In this document: piece after piece, positions 12,401 through 19,150 of the stretch
Numbering within the stretch: position 1 is the first letter of the stretch
Layout: each line of letters opens with the position of its first letter
IMG/VR virus record: IMGVR_UViG_3300025118_000116
Span: 1-26,726 of that record
Source of the DNA: a virus
Direction: 5' to 3' (one strand)
DNA: 26,726 bases
Program-made: the position numbers and the translations under genes
Notes under the pieces: model-generated
Seen by the model: only the letters and a program-made list of their open reading frames with translations
The model's database searches: none
What the model was told of the DNA's origin: nothing

Positions 12401-13915
12401 TCAATTTCTACTACTACACAACTCATCCTCGAAAATGTACAAGGTGATTTTATAATTGCAGGATCTGCATCAACTGTTCAATACTTTAATAACTCTGGTA
12501 TTACAACAGACTTGAATGCTGCTGCTGGTGGTAATGTTCAAATTAGTTCTATCGATGTTGTTAATGACGGAATGCACTTCGTCGTTAACCATAAGAACCA
12601 TGGAATGAACTTCAGCGATAACTTCGTAACTCTTTCTGAAGTTAAGTCTGACATTACTCCAACCAGACTGAGCGTATCTCTGAATGCAACATCAACATCT
12701 CCAATTCAAATTGATGATGTAACTAACTTCGGGCAATTTGAAAGTGTTGGTGTTGGCACAACAAACCTTGGTTATGCTAAAATTGGTGATGAAATCGTCT
12801 CTTACACAACTGCTGCTGCTGGCACTCTTGGTGGAACAATCACCAGAAGTGTTGATTCCTCAACTGGTAGAATTTATCCTGCTGGAACTGAAGTTTACAA
12901 GTATGAGAACAGTGGCATATCTTTGAGAAGAATCAATAAAACACATAATCTGAATAAGGTAACTGCATCTGATCCAATTACATTTGATTCCTACAACATT
13001 AAGTTGGACATGGGATCTAGCGGAGTTGGAAGATCGACTGGAGAAAGTTTCCCCAAACTGTATGTTGGAGACACTAAGTCCACTGGTGGTTCTGCAGTAA
13101 GGGCAACACAAAACATTCCGTTTGAACTGATTACTCCTTCCGTACAAACAATGTCTGTACAAGGAACATCAATCAGTGCTCAACTCAGAAGCACAACTGC
13201 TACCAGCATCAGCGGAACTGAAATTCCATATGCCAATGCTGGATTTGAAAATGTTACTTTGAATAAAACAAATTATCTGACATCTCCAAGATTAGTCGCA
13301 TCTAAGATTAATGAGACTAATAAACTTTCTACATTACCTGGCAATAAGTCTCTGGGACTTAAAGTCAACCTCAATAGTGTAGATTCTAGATTGAGTCCTG
13401 TTGTTGATACTCAACGTGTTAGCGCGATTCTTATTTCTAATAGAGTCAATAACGCAGTATCTAACTTTGCAACTGACAATAGAGTCAACACAATCTTTGA
13501 AGATCCTTCGGCATTCCAATATTTGTCTAAGGAAATCACTTTAGAGAACCCAGCAACTTCTCTGAAGATTCTTGTTAACGCCCATGTCAATACATACTCT
13601 ACCATTAGAGCATTCTATGCGATTAGTGAAGATGAAAACTTCAATCCAATCTATCGTCCTTTCCCAGGATATAACAATATCAATGAGAGAGGAAATGTAA
13701 TTGATCCTGCTAATAATGATGGTTTACCTGACACATATAATTTCCCAACTGACAATTTGGGATTTGAATCTGATGAACTTGACTATAGAGAGTATACATT
13801 TACGGCAGACGAACTGCCATCATTTAGAACCTATAGAATCAAACTTGTCGCAACATCCACCTCTCAGGTATACGTACCAAGAATGACAGATCTACGAGTT
13901 ATTGCTCTTGCCTGA
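6422..13915 (+). CDS. Very long DUF4815-type baseplate/tail-fibre structural protein
   Basis: Encodes 2497 residues, the largest protein in the window. The N-terminus (NLNVAPYFDDFDANNDYYKV, then LFKPGYPVQARELNNLQSIL) is the hallmark of DUF4815 proteins of T4-like marine phages. Further on come SGxTA segments, a short coiled coil KKLENRIKNLEYYTALSLLE (about 1130-1149), a conserved-looking DPLAQSFLVDDETGIFLTS region (about 1682-1700) followed by beta-rich sequence, and two GxGYT-type repeats (near 12170 and 12310). It starts 6 bases after gp8 with AAAGAA as a weak ribosome site. In T4 this interval holds genes 9-12 (wedge pin, short tail fibre and collar parts), none of which is recognisable here, so this protein probably does peripheral baseplate or fibre-attachment work. 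That role is inference; the structural assignment is firm. Confidence 0.82.
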   Translation: MPQETNLNVAPYFDDFDANNDYYKVLFKPGYPVQARELNNLQSILQNQVETFGKHLFKEGAKVIPGNTAYNTSYFAVQLVNTYLGVPVSNYVSRLMGAKITGQTSGVTAVVEKVLVDFESEAGNTTLYISYLGSDSSNNTTQVFSDGELLTSNETIATENTIIAAGEPFASTIPIGAAATGSAFSIQNGVYFAKGSFVIVDSQTILLDQYGSTPSYRIGLTLREEIINADLDPTLNDNAGGFNNFSAPGADRLKITAFLIKKQPDDFNDNDFIELATISNGILRSKKQSTNYALIQDELARRTYAESGDYYVTPFDLVVKNSLNDNLGNRGVFNANQLTYGGSSPSEDLALYKVSPGKAFVKGYEIETISPTYLDVLKPRTLKVLEDQAINYNTGSTLKLNRVFGAPTVGIGNTFVLSLRSARVGTAATSEQGKEIGLARVYDFKLDSGSYNAANSNINEWDISLYDVQTVTEITLNEPITLSTPTFVKGANSGATAFLKSSVAAGVALTVYEKTGEFIKNESFIFDGVANTRVATSVTSFGIGDVKSVHAITGSASTITYFSADTIQSTFFSVGVASISAAYFDGTPAGITTVVSTNPSFPGGIKIGNLVRFTNTTSNDPTFASVVSVASSSINIAGVTTVTGVTDGALPATQLNVSDFTVVASALDGSIDNSFYTVMPKENIAEIDLTDASISIRKTFSVNIVDNELGSVVTASTKETFEPFDVERYQLIRSDGSTEVLTSDKFEFTNGNTQIQIRNLGSNNTSATLVATLKKLKPKSKVKLKNRVISIVVDKSSLSSSGIGSTTLGDGLTFGNYPFGTRVQDENISLNTPDIVRIHAVYESINNSDPSAPTIQLSSITGPTGKTSDLIIGEQFVGQATGSIAIVAERNSDSTIQFIAKNNINFAVGEVIVFQESNIQAVNANVTIPSLEISSGFTFDNGQNTSFYDYGFLTRKKDAKAPIRKLKVYFETGYYQSTDEGDVTTVASYDTFDFARDVQFVNGIRNTDLIDIRPRVSDYTVSEGARSPLEFNGRTFTGSGNSAANILASNESIVTDFSFYLGRIDRVYVTKSGTMQVKYGTPSEKPQKPAPVEDALEIATINLPPYLYDVSQASLSFLNHKRYRMVDIKKLENRIKNLEYYTALSLLETNTANLFIPDASGLNKFKSGFFVDNFSNLLAQEEFVEFKNSIDIKNKELRPQHHTDSIDLILGPVEGNDPAADLQFAVPEGSNISKTGDIITLDYTETEWLKQTFATRTESVTPFLVSFWNGSMELTPATDTWTDTVRLEAKIINTEGNYAETLEIASRTMNVDPQTGFAPTVWNAWETEWTGQEIIETSAERIIRGGGNRNVQGPGGRARQRRWQETVTDTVVQDTFKEVRDTGIQTRSGTRTIITEQFDTTSAGDRVVNRNLISFMRSRNIQFVSKRMKPSTRMYAFFDGEDVTKYCTPKLLEITMSSGTFQVSETVTGRMLPPGAQAREVLNSTPSITFRVATSNHKEGPYNAPLTVFRQNPYDGSTLPSTYSSTSTVLNVDTFSLANQPEGAFEGYTAADMYLTGQTSGAQARISRVRLLSDISATLIGSFYIPDPNSQNNPRFETGQRVFTLVNNENNDQSAANTIAEEAFTASGTLETVQENIISVRNARIENKQEFGERTTARTTGTQLVATNVISTQDRNITVTQWYDPLAQSFLVDDETGIFLTSCEVFLASKDDNDIPITFQIRTMNGGVPTQKVVPFSEVILDPDDVNISADGSVPTKFTFNSPVYLEGGSEYAIALASISTKYSAYISRIGEEDILTQTFISNQPYLGSLFKSQNASTWEPSQWEDLKFTLYRADFVGNGSVEFYNPELSKGNGEIARLLTNPLEFTSRTARIGIGSTLQDTDLQLGNTISQLGTNATGDYVGNAGIATGTLQVINSGIGYTPSQDTLLYGGVPLTTITGSGSNAKANITINNGVAVAATISESGTGYVIGDVLGIGTIGNDSLGSGARLSVVSISTTTQLILENVQGDFIIAGSASTVQYFNNSGITTDLNAAAGGNVQISSIDVVNDGMHFVVNHKNHGMNFSDNFVTLSEVKSDITPTRLSVSLNATSTSPIQIDDVTNFGQFESVGVGTTNLGYAKIGDEIVSYTTAAAGTLGGTITRSVDSSTGRIYPAGTEVYKYENSGISLRRINKTHNLNKVTASDPITFDSYNIKLDMGSSGVGRSTGESFPKLYVGDTKSTGGSAVRATQNIPFELITPSVQTMSVQGTSISAQLRSTTATSISGTEIPYANAGFENVTLNKTNYLTSPRLVASKINETNKLSTLPGNKSLGLKVNLNSVDSRLSPVVDTQRVSAILISNRVNNAVSNFATDNRVNTIFEDPSAFQYLSKEITLENPATSLKILVNAHVNTYSTIRAFYAISEDENFNPIYRPFPGYNNINERGNVIDPANNDGLPDTYNFPTDNLGFESDELDYREYTFTADELPSFRTYRIKLVATSTSQVYVPRMTDLRVIALA

Positions 13916-13916
13916 T

Positions 13917-14144
13917 ATGAAACACTTGAAAGTTGAAGGACATTCTCATCTTTATAGAGATCCAAAAACAAACTCTATAATTAATAAAAATTCATCACAA
14001 TATGCCGAATATATGTCAAAAAAGACATTGAAAAAAGAAGAGAATCAAAAGTTACAGAATTTAGAGACAGATGTTGCTAACATGAAATCAGATATTTTTG
14101 AAATAAAAACGTTACTTAGGAGTTTAGCAAATGATGGATCCTGA
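13917..14144 (+). CDS. Small conserved phage protein with C-terminal coiled coil
   Basis: Encodes 75 residues from ATG 13917, chosen over the upstream in-frame ATG 13902 because 13902 lies inside the preceding gene and MKHLKVEGHSHLYRD gives the natural N-terminus, one base after the upstream stop. The VEGHSHLYRDPKTNSIIN pattern resembles small hypothetical proteins seen next to the neck genes of T4-like marine phages (recalled, not searched). Residues about 40-70 (KKEENQKLQNLETDVANMKS and on) have a heptad-like spacing of hydrophobic residues, suggesting an oligomeric coiled coil. No enzymatic motif is seen. Its position suggests a neck or connector accessory role. It overlaps the next gene by 14 bases. 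Confidence 0.75.
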   Translation: MKHLKVEGHSHLYRDPKTNSIINKNSSQYAEYMSKKTLKKEENQKLQNLETDVANMKSDIFEIKTLLRSLANDGS

Positions 14145-14310
14145 TTCAATTGAATTAAGTAATTTGTCAAAAAGTTTTGAATATACTAAATTAGCATCTG
14201 AGATAGATAGTTGTGATGATAGAGATACTTTGAGAAATGTCGCAAAGTCATTTGTTAAGCTTTATTTTAAGCAACAAGAAACAATGTCGGTAATAGGATT
14301 AAATGGCTAA
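14131..14310 (+). CDS. Small acidic helical protein upstream of the neck genes
   Basis: An ORF of 59 residues from ATG 14131, or 58 from the adjacent ATG 14134. The protein reads MDPDSIELSNLSKSFEYTKL, then ASEIDSCDDRDTLRNVAKSF, then VKLYFKQQETMSVIGLNG. It overlaps the upstream gene by 14 bases and the downstream gene by 8, an arrangement typical of real phage genes. It is predicted to be mostly alpha-helical. I recall similar short hypothetical proteins in T4-like cyanophages. The FE-x-IELS/LY-x-QQ layout and length loosely resemble NblA phycobilisome-degradation proteins, but the match is weak and function is unknown. GGAG at 14119-14122 (in ...TTAGGAGTTTAG...) could act as ribosome site. 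Confidence 0.65.
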   Translation: MMDPDSIELSNLSKSFEYTKLASEIDSCDDRDTLRNVAKSFVKLYFKQQETMSVIGLNG

Positions 14311-14707
14311 TCAGAACGTAACTTATAATGTAGCAGGAGGAGTTCCTTATGCTGTAAATTTAAAAATTTATGGCAGATCTACTTTTAGTGATAAGTTTAC
14401 CATTGTCAATCCAGATAAAACTGCTTTCAGGTTTGACACTGGAGTAAATGGTGGAAATTGGACTGGATCTTCTGCAATGTCGAAGAGTGTTGCTGTTGGC
14501 GCTACATTAGGAGTTACAACTGTTTTCTCGGTTGGATTTACAAGTGCTGCAGGAGGTGTCATGACACTTTCTCTGAGTTCTACTGACACTGCAAATCTGA
14601 AACCAGGAAGATATGTATATGAAGTTTTGGTAAGTTCTGGTGCCACAATTTACAATATTATAAACGGAAATGTATTGGTAGCTGCTGGTATTGCGCCAGC
14701 ACTATAA
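14303..14707 (+). CDS. Small beta-sandwich virion protein
   Basis: Encodes 134 residues starting MANQNVTYNVAGGVPYAVNL. TAGGATTAA just upstream supplies a GGA ribosome site for ATG 14303. The composition and layout (beta-rich; a FRFDTGV segment; GGVMTLSLSSTDTANLKPGR followed by YVYEVLV and NGNVLV) resemble the N-terminal immunoglobulin-like domains of phage receptor-binding or baseplate proteins such as the BppU N-terminal family, where an xxTxxLxxGxYxYDlxl pattern is usual. It lies just before gp13, where T4 has wac (fibritin), so a neck- or tail-decoration role is possible. It is not fibritin: there is no long coiled coil. The family resemblance is recalled, not searched. The gene's last codons overlap a TATAAATA late-promoter box. 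Confidence 0.72.
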   Translation: MANQNVTYNVAGGVPYAVNLKIYGRSTFSDKFTIVNPDKTAFRFDTGVNGGNWTGSSAMSKSVAVGATLGVTTVFSVGFTSAAGGVMTLSLSSTDTANLKPGRYVYEVLVSSGATIYNIINGNVLVAAGIAPAL

Positions 14708-14710
14708 ATA
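14703..14710 (+). promoter_or_regulatory. T4-type late promoter box (TATAAATA) before gp13
   Basis: A perfect TATAAATA, identical to the T4 late -10 consensus, overlaps the stop codon of the preceding gene. ATG 14735 of gp13 is 24 bases downstream of the box, and AGAGGT (14718-14723) between them is a plausible ribosome site. Confidence 0.65.
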
Positions 14711-14734
14711 CTTAGTATAGAGGTATATGTTTAA

Positions 14735-15595
14735 ATGGCGCAACCAGGTACTAGACAAGAACTAATTGATTATTGCCTGAGAAAACTGGGAGCACCAGTT
14801 TTGGAAATCAACGTTGCAGAGGAGCAGATTCAAGATCTGCTTGATGATGCTCTGCAAATTTTTTATGAAAGGCATTTTGATGGTGTTCAACAAACTTATC
14901 TAAAGTATAGAGTAACTGACGATGATGTAAAAAGAGGAGAAGCACGTCCTCCAGGTGCAAGTGGAAAAGATCAAACAGGCATTACTACTTCAACTGCAGA
15001 AACAACTATTGTTGGAACTGATGTAACTTTCACATATCACGAAAATAGCAATTATTTACAAATCCCCCCCTCTGTCATTGGAATCACCAGAATTTTTCAA
15101 TATGATGAATCACGTTCTGCAAGTTTTTCCAATCTCTTTAGTTTCAAATATCAATTGTTCCTAAACGATATTTACTATTTCGGTGGAACTGATTTGTTAA
15201 CATACTCGATGAGTATGAGTTATCTTGAGACGATTAATTTCCTTTTGAATACTCACAAGCAAATTAGATTTAATCAAAGATCAGATAGACTTTATCTTGA
15301 TGTTGATTGGACTCAGTTAAAAAAAGATGATTTTCTAATTATAGATTGTTGGAGAACAGTTGATCCTGCAGATTATGCTAGAGTTTATAATGATTCTTTT
15401 CTAAAACCATATCTTACTGCAATCATCAAACGTCAATGGGGACAGAATTTGATGAAATTTCAGGGTGTTAAACTTCCAGGTGGTGTAGAACTTAATGGTA
15501 GACAAATCTATGATGATGGCGAAAAAGATATTGAAAGAATTATGGAGAAAATGTTCAACACCTACGAACTTCCTCCTCTTGACATGATCGGCTAA
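14735..15595 (+). CDS. gp13: Neck protein gp13 (head completion)
   Basis: Encodes 286 residues, close to T4 gp13 (309). The N-terminus (TRQELIDYCLRKLGAPVLEI followed by NVAEEQIQDLLDDALQIFYE) is diagnostic of T4-like gp13, which with gp14 closes the filled head and forms the neck to which the tail attaches. The middle is rich in aromatic residues (FSFKYQLFLNDIYYFGG; a YSMSMSYLETINFLLN helix), and the C-terminal part contains the conserved-looking IKRQWGQNLMKFQGVKLPGG and ELNGRQIYDDGEKDIERI segments. A TATAAATA late promoter and AGAGGT ribosome site precede it. The stop overlaps the start of gp14 as TAATG, suggesting translational coupling of two partner proteins. Confidence 0.95.
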   Translation: MAQPGTRQELIDYCLRKLGAPVLEINVAEEQIQDLLDDALQIFYERHFDGVQQTYLKYRVTDDDVKRGEARPPGASGKDQTGITTSTAETTIVGTDVTFTYHENSNYLQIPPSVIGITRIFQYDESRSASFSNLFSFKYQLFLNDIYYFGGTDLLTYSMSMSYLETINFLLNTHKQIRFNQRSDRLYLDVDWTQLKKDDFLIIDCWRTVDPADYARVYNDSFLKPYLTAIIKRQWGQNLMKFQGVKLPGGVELNGRQIYDDGEKDIERIMEKMFNTYELPPLDMIG

Positions 15596-18114
15596 TGGCA
15601 TTAAATCCTTTTTTCCTGCAGGGTTCTCAAGGAGAACAAAGTCTTGTTCAAGACTTGATCAACGAACAGTTGAGGATGTATGGTGTTGAGGTTTATTATA
15701 TTCCTAGGCAATATGTAACACAAAATACTATTATTAGAGAAGTAATAACTTCAGAGTTTAATAATTCGTATCCTATTGAAGCATATGTTAATAATTTTGA
15801 CGGATATGGAGATAATACGCAGTTGCTTTCAAAGTTCGGTATTCAAGCAACTAATGAAATTAATTTGATCATCTCTCAAGAAAGATTTAAAGAATATATC
15901 ACGCCACTGATTAGAAATCTATCAAACGTTAAACTTGCCACCAGGCCAAAAGAAGGTGATTTAATATATTTTCCGCTTGGTGATAGACTTTTTGAAATTA
16001 AATTTGTTGAGCATGAAAAACCCTTTTATCAATTACAAAAAAATTATGTTTATGAATTGTCATGTGAATTGTTCCGCTATGAAAACGAAGTTATTGATAC
16101 TGATATTGAAGAAATAGATGATAATATTCAAGATCAAGGATATAATATTACCTTGACTATGGTGGGATCTGCTGTTACAACTTCTGCAATTGCGGGAATT
16201 GTAAATGGTGGAATAAGACTCATATCCCTAACAAATAGAGGTGAAAAATACACTGTTGCACCTAGAGTTGCTATTTCTTCAGCACCTTCTGGTGGGTTAA
16301 ATGCAATTGGTATTTCAACGTTGCTTGGTGGACTCACCAATGAGAGTGACGGAACACAGGTTGGATCAAAAGTTCAGGGTGTTCAATTACGAAATTCTGG
16401 ACGTGGATATACTGTAGCACCAGGTGTTGTATTTGTACCGGAAACAGGTGTGGGAGCAGCTGCGACTACTATTATTGCTGATGGTGTTGTAGGAGTTAAC
16501 ACAATTTCTGAGGGTGGATCCGGGTACACTAGTGCTCCAATTGTTACATTCTCAACACCGAAACATGTCGGAGCTGCTGCTACTGCAGTGCTCGACACAC
16601 CAATTGTAGGAAATGGTGTAAGTATTGTCTCTGCTCCTATTAGCATTGGTGCGTCTGCTTTCTTATTCCATGGAGGTACTACTGGTGGAGTATTCTATAA
16701 AACTGTACCAACAGTAACATTTTCTGAGCCAACTGGATCTTCAGAGGTGGCAACTGCAGTTGCAACTATTACTGATTTTGAAACAACTGGGGGAAATGTT
16801 GCTACTCTTGCTTTAACGGATGGTGGTAGATTTTATACATCTGCACCTACTGTATCAATCTCTCATCCAGGATTTAGTTTTGTTGGAGCAACTATAGGTA
16901 TTGCTGGTTCTTCTATCGATCCAGGTTCTATTGCATTTAGCACTACTGGCAGAGCATATACAACTGCTCCTACTGTAGCAATATCTACATCTGGAACAAT
17001 GGCTGCTCCCACACAGGTTGCTGTTGGTATTGCTACTATACATCCTATTACAGGTATTGTAACTGCAGTCTCTTTCAATGATGATGATGCATGGGCAGTA
17101 GGTACTAGTGCAACAATTGGTGCTGGATATACCGTGGCACCTAGTATTTCTTTCTCTGGAAATCCATCACCAGTACAAGCAACTGGTACTGTTACTGTGT
17201 CCATTGCTGGAACAGTAAATTCAATAAGCATTGCTAACAGTGGATTTGGATATATTAATTCCATACCAACTGTTACAATTGCAGCGTCTGCAGGAATTAA
17301 TACTGAATTTATAGCGACTGGTATTGCTACCATGAGATTTGATTCTATCAAAACAGTTGGTACTATATCTACTGAATCAAATCAAATTACTGGCATATCA
17401 ACAGTTGGTGTTATTGCTGGAGATAGAGTTCGTCTTACCTTCCATCATGACGATAATATTGTTTCAAACAACTTTATTTCTACAACAACATATGTCTCTT
17501 CTATTGGTGTCGGAACTATATTCCTTTCAGAAGATTCAACAAGTGTAGGAATTGCTACAACATCATTTGAATTTGGTATAGATCAATGTGGAATTGTAAC
17601 TGGAATTCTAATTCAAAATGGTGGAGGTGGATATTTAACACCTCCTACTGTAACAATATCTAATGATCCTTCAGAGAAAAACTATGTTGAATTGATAGTT
17701 GGAGTTCATACCGCAAGAGGTGTATCTGCCATAAATGCTGGTATTGTTACAGAGATAAGATTAATTGATGGTGGTGCAAAATATGTTATCCCTCCAACAA
17801 TCACTGTTGGATCTCCAACAGGTGTTGGAACTGGATCATATGAGTACAATGAAGTAATTACGGGATCTGTAAGCGGAACAAGCGCACATGTTAATTCTTG
17901 GGATGCTACAACAAATACTCTAGAATTGAAGATTATCTCTGGATCATTTAGTGTTGGAGAAACATTATTAGGATCTGCTAGTGGTGCAAGCAGGGCTGTT
18001 CTTACAATTAACACAGACGATGTTATTGATCCATATACTGACAATGATAACATTCAAAATGAAGCGAATGCTATCTTAGATTTTACCGAAGTCAATCCTT
18101 TTGGTACTCCATAA
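15595..18114 (+). CDS. gp14: Neck protein gp14 with large repeat extension
   Basis: Encodes 839 residues, over three times T4 gp14 (256). The first 175 or so residues (MALNPFFLQGSQGEQSLVQD; MYGVEVYYIPRQYV; then KEGDLIYFPLGDRLFEIKFV and EHEKPFYQLQKNYVYELSCE) match T4-like gp14, the second head-completion/neck protein. From about residue 210 to 740 comes a beta-repeat region with roughly ten GxxYTxAPxVxIS-like units. Residues about 753-805 (NEVITGSVSGTSAHVNSWDA, then a TLELKII...GSFSVGETLLGS stretch) form another common structural module. The C-terminal tail ends DFTEVNPFGTP, which I recall from cyanophage gp14. The repeat region therefore sits as an insertion between conserved ends and could project from the neck. 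It starts by TAATG overlap with gp13. Confidence 0.92.
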   Translation: MALNPFFLQGSQGEQSLVQDLINEQLRMYGVEVYYIPRQYVTQNTIIREVITSEFNNSYPIEAYVNNFDGYGDNTQLLSKFGIQATNEINLIISQERFKEYITPLIRNLSNVKLATRPKEGDLIYFPLGDRLFEIKFVEHEKPFYQLQKNYVYELSCELFRYENEVIDTDIEEIDDNIQDQGYNITLTMVGSAVTTSAIAGIVNGGIRLISLTNRGEKYTVAPRVAISSAPSGGLNAIGISTLLGGLTNESDGTQVGSKVQGVQLRNSGRGYTVAPGVVFVPETGVGAAATTIIADGVVGVNTISEGGSGYTSAPIVTFSTPKHVGAAATAVLDTPIVGNGVSIVSAPISIGASAFLFHGGTTGGVFYKTVPTVTFSEPTGSSEVATAVATITDFETTGGNVATLALTDGGRFYTSAPTVSISHPGFSFVGATIGIAGSSIDPGSIAFSTTGRAYTTAPTVAISTSGTMAAPTQVAVGIATIHPITGIVTAVSFNDDDAWAVGTSATIGAGYTVAPSISFSGNPSPVQATGTVTVSIAGTVNSISIANSGFGYINSIPTVTIAASAGINTEFIATGIATMRFDSIKTVGTISTESNQITGISTVGVIAGDRVRLTFHHDDNIVSNNFISTTTYVSSIGVGTIFLSEDSTSVGIATTSFEFGIDQCGIVTGILIQNGGGGYLTPPTVTISNDPSEKNYVELIVGVHTARGVSAINAGIVTEIRLIDGGAKYVIPPTITVGSPTGVGTGSYEYNEVITGSVSGTSAHVNSWDATTNTLELKIISGSFSVGETLLGSASGASRAVLTINTDDVIDPYTDNDNIQNEANAILDFTEVNPFGTP
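16230..17812 (+). repeat. Ten-copy GxGYTxAPxVxIS protein repeat inside gp14
   Basis: Degenerate protein repeats, too diverged to be obvious at DNA level. Units seen in order include EKYTVAPRVAIS, RGYTVAPGVVFV, SGYTSAPIVTFS, FYKTVPTVTFS, RFYTSAPTVSIS, RAYTTAPTVAIS, AGYTVAPSISFS, FGYINSIPTVTIA, GGYLTPPTVTIS and AKYVIPPTITVG. Each is preceded by a glycine-containing turn (NSG, EGG, DGG, TTG, NGG) and followed by variable alanine/threonine-rich sequence. Spacing varies, so it is an array of short beta units rather than a strict tandem repeat. Confidence 0.85.
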
Positions 18115-18122
18115 TATAAATA
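18115..18122 (+). promoter_or_regulatory. T4-type late promoter box (TATAAATA) before gp15
   Basis: A perfect TATAAATA begins directly after the gp14 stop codon. ATG 18146 of gp15 is 23 bases downstream of the box end. AAGGA at 18129-18133 is the likely ribosome site, though slightly far from the ATG. Confidence 0.65.
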
Positions 18123-18145
18123 CTAACTAAGGATTAAGATTTACC

Positions 18146-19150
18146 ATGTTTGAGTATTTTTATCACGAAATTTTAAGAAAGACAATTATTGCTTTCGGTA
18201 CTCTTTTTAATGGTATTGAAATCAAGCACACTGATTCGTCTGATGATGTGACTGAGGTTATCAAAGTACCTCTTGCATATGGACCTACTCAAAAGTTTTT
18301 AGCAAGACTGGAGCAGTCTGCAGAGTTGAGTAAGTCAACTCAAATTTCTCTTCCAAGAATGTCATTTGAATTTGTTGGATTACAATACGACAGTTCTAGA
18401 AAAGTAACAACAACTCAAACATTTGTTACTACGGATACAGATGACAAAACTGAGGTAAAAAAAGCATACATGCCAGTGCCATATAATATGGCATTTGAGT
18501 TAACTGTTTACACTAAATTGAACGACGACATGCTTCAGATCGTCGAGCAAATTCTTCCATATTTTCAACCAGCATATAATTTATCAGTCAATCTGGTTAA
18601 AGAGGTTGGAGAAAAGAGAGATATTCCCGTTGTCATCGAAAGCATTACAATGCAAGATGATTATGAGGGAGATTTTACTACTAGAAGATCTTTATATTAT
18701 ACAGTCAGATTCACTGCAAAAACATATCTGTTTGGCCCTGTTTCTTCTGCAAGCAAAGATCTCATCAAAAAGGTTCGCGTCGGATATGTCGAAGGTGGAG
18801 ATACAAAAACTCCTACAAGAGACGTTACTTATTCTGTCGTTCCCAGGGCAGTCAAAAACTACACAGGAGATGAGATTACAACACTCTCTCAAGATGTTGG
18901 TGATTCAGCAAAATATCTTGAAGTTGCAGATACCTCTGGAATTTCTGATGCAAGTTACATTGTTATCGACAATGAGCAGATGTATATCCTTGAGATTATC
19001 TCTGGAACTAAACTCAAGGTTGAGAGAGGAACGGATGACACAACAAAGGCAAGTCACGTCTCTGGAACTGGTATCGGACTGATTACTGCTGCAGATAATG
19101 CTTTAATCGAAGTCGGAGACGACTTTGGTTTTGATGGAGAAGTATTCTAA
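18146..19150 (+). CDS. gp15: Tail completion / sheath stabiliser gp15
   Basis: Encodes 334 residues against 272 in T4. The N-terminus MFEYFYHEILRKTIIAFGTL followed by FNGIEIK closely parallels T4 gp15, which opens MFGYFYNSSFRRYATLMGDL. The VPLAYGPTQKFLARL, LPRMSFEFVGLQYD and PVPYNMAFELTVYTK segments fit the family. Gp15 caps the finished tail tube and sheath and joins the tail to the neck. Beyond about residue 250 lies an extra segment (YLEVADTSGISDASYIVIDN, then EQMYILEI and LKVERGTDDTTKASH) that is not part of the T4 core; it resembles the IDNEIM...RGWMGTT module of the gp7-position protein. A TATAAATA promoter precedes the gene. The stop and the gp16 start share TAATG. Confidence 0.93.
   Translation: MFEYFYHEILRKTIIAFGTLFNGIEIKHTDSSDDVTEVIKVPLAYGPTQKFLARLEQSAELSKSTQISLPRMSFEFVGLQYDSSRKVTTTQTFVTTDTDDKTEVKKAYMPVPYNMAFELTVYTKLNDDMLQIVEQILPYFQPAYNLSVNLVKEVGEKRDIPVVIESITMQDDYEGDFTTRRSLYYTVRFTAKTYLFGPVSSASKDLIKKVRVGYVEGGDTKTPTRDVTYSVVPRAVKNYTGDEITTLSQDVGDSAKYLEVADTSGISDASYIVIDNEQMYILEIISGTKLKVERGTDDTTKASHVSGTGIGLITAADNALIEVGDDFGFDGEVF

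Noticed and set aside
18606-19082. 158-codon + strand frame inside gp15
   Set aside because: It lies wholly within gp15 in another frame, and its leucine/glutamine-rich sequence shows no motif; gp15 is a confident gene.
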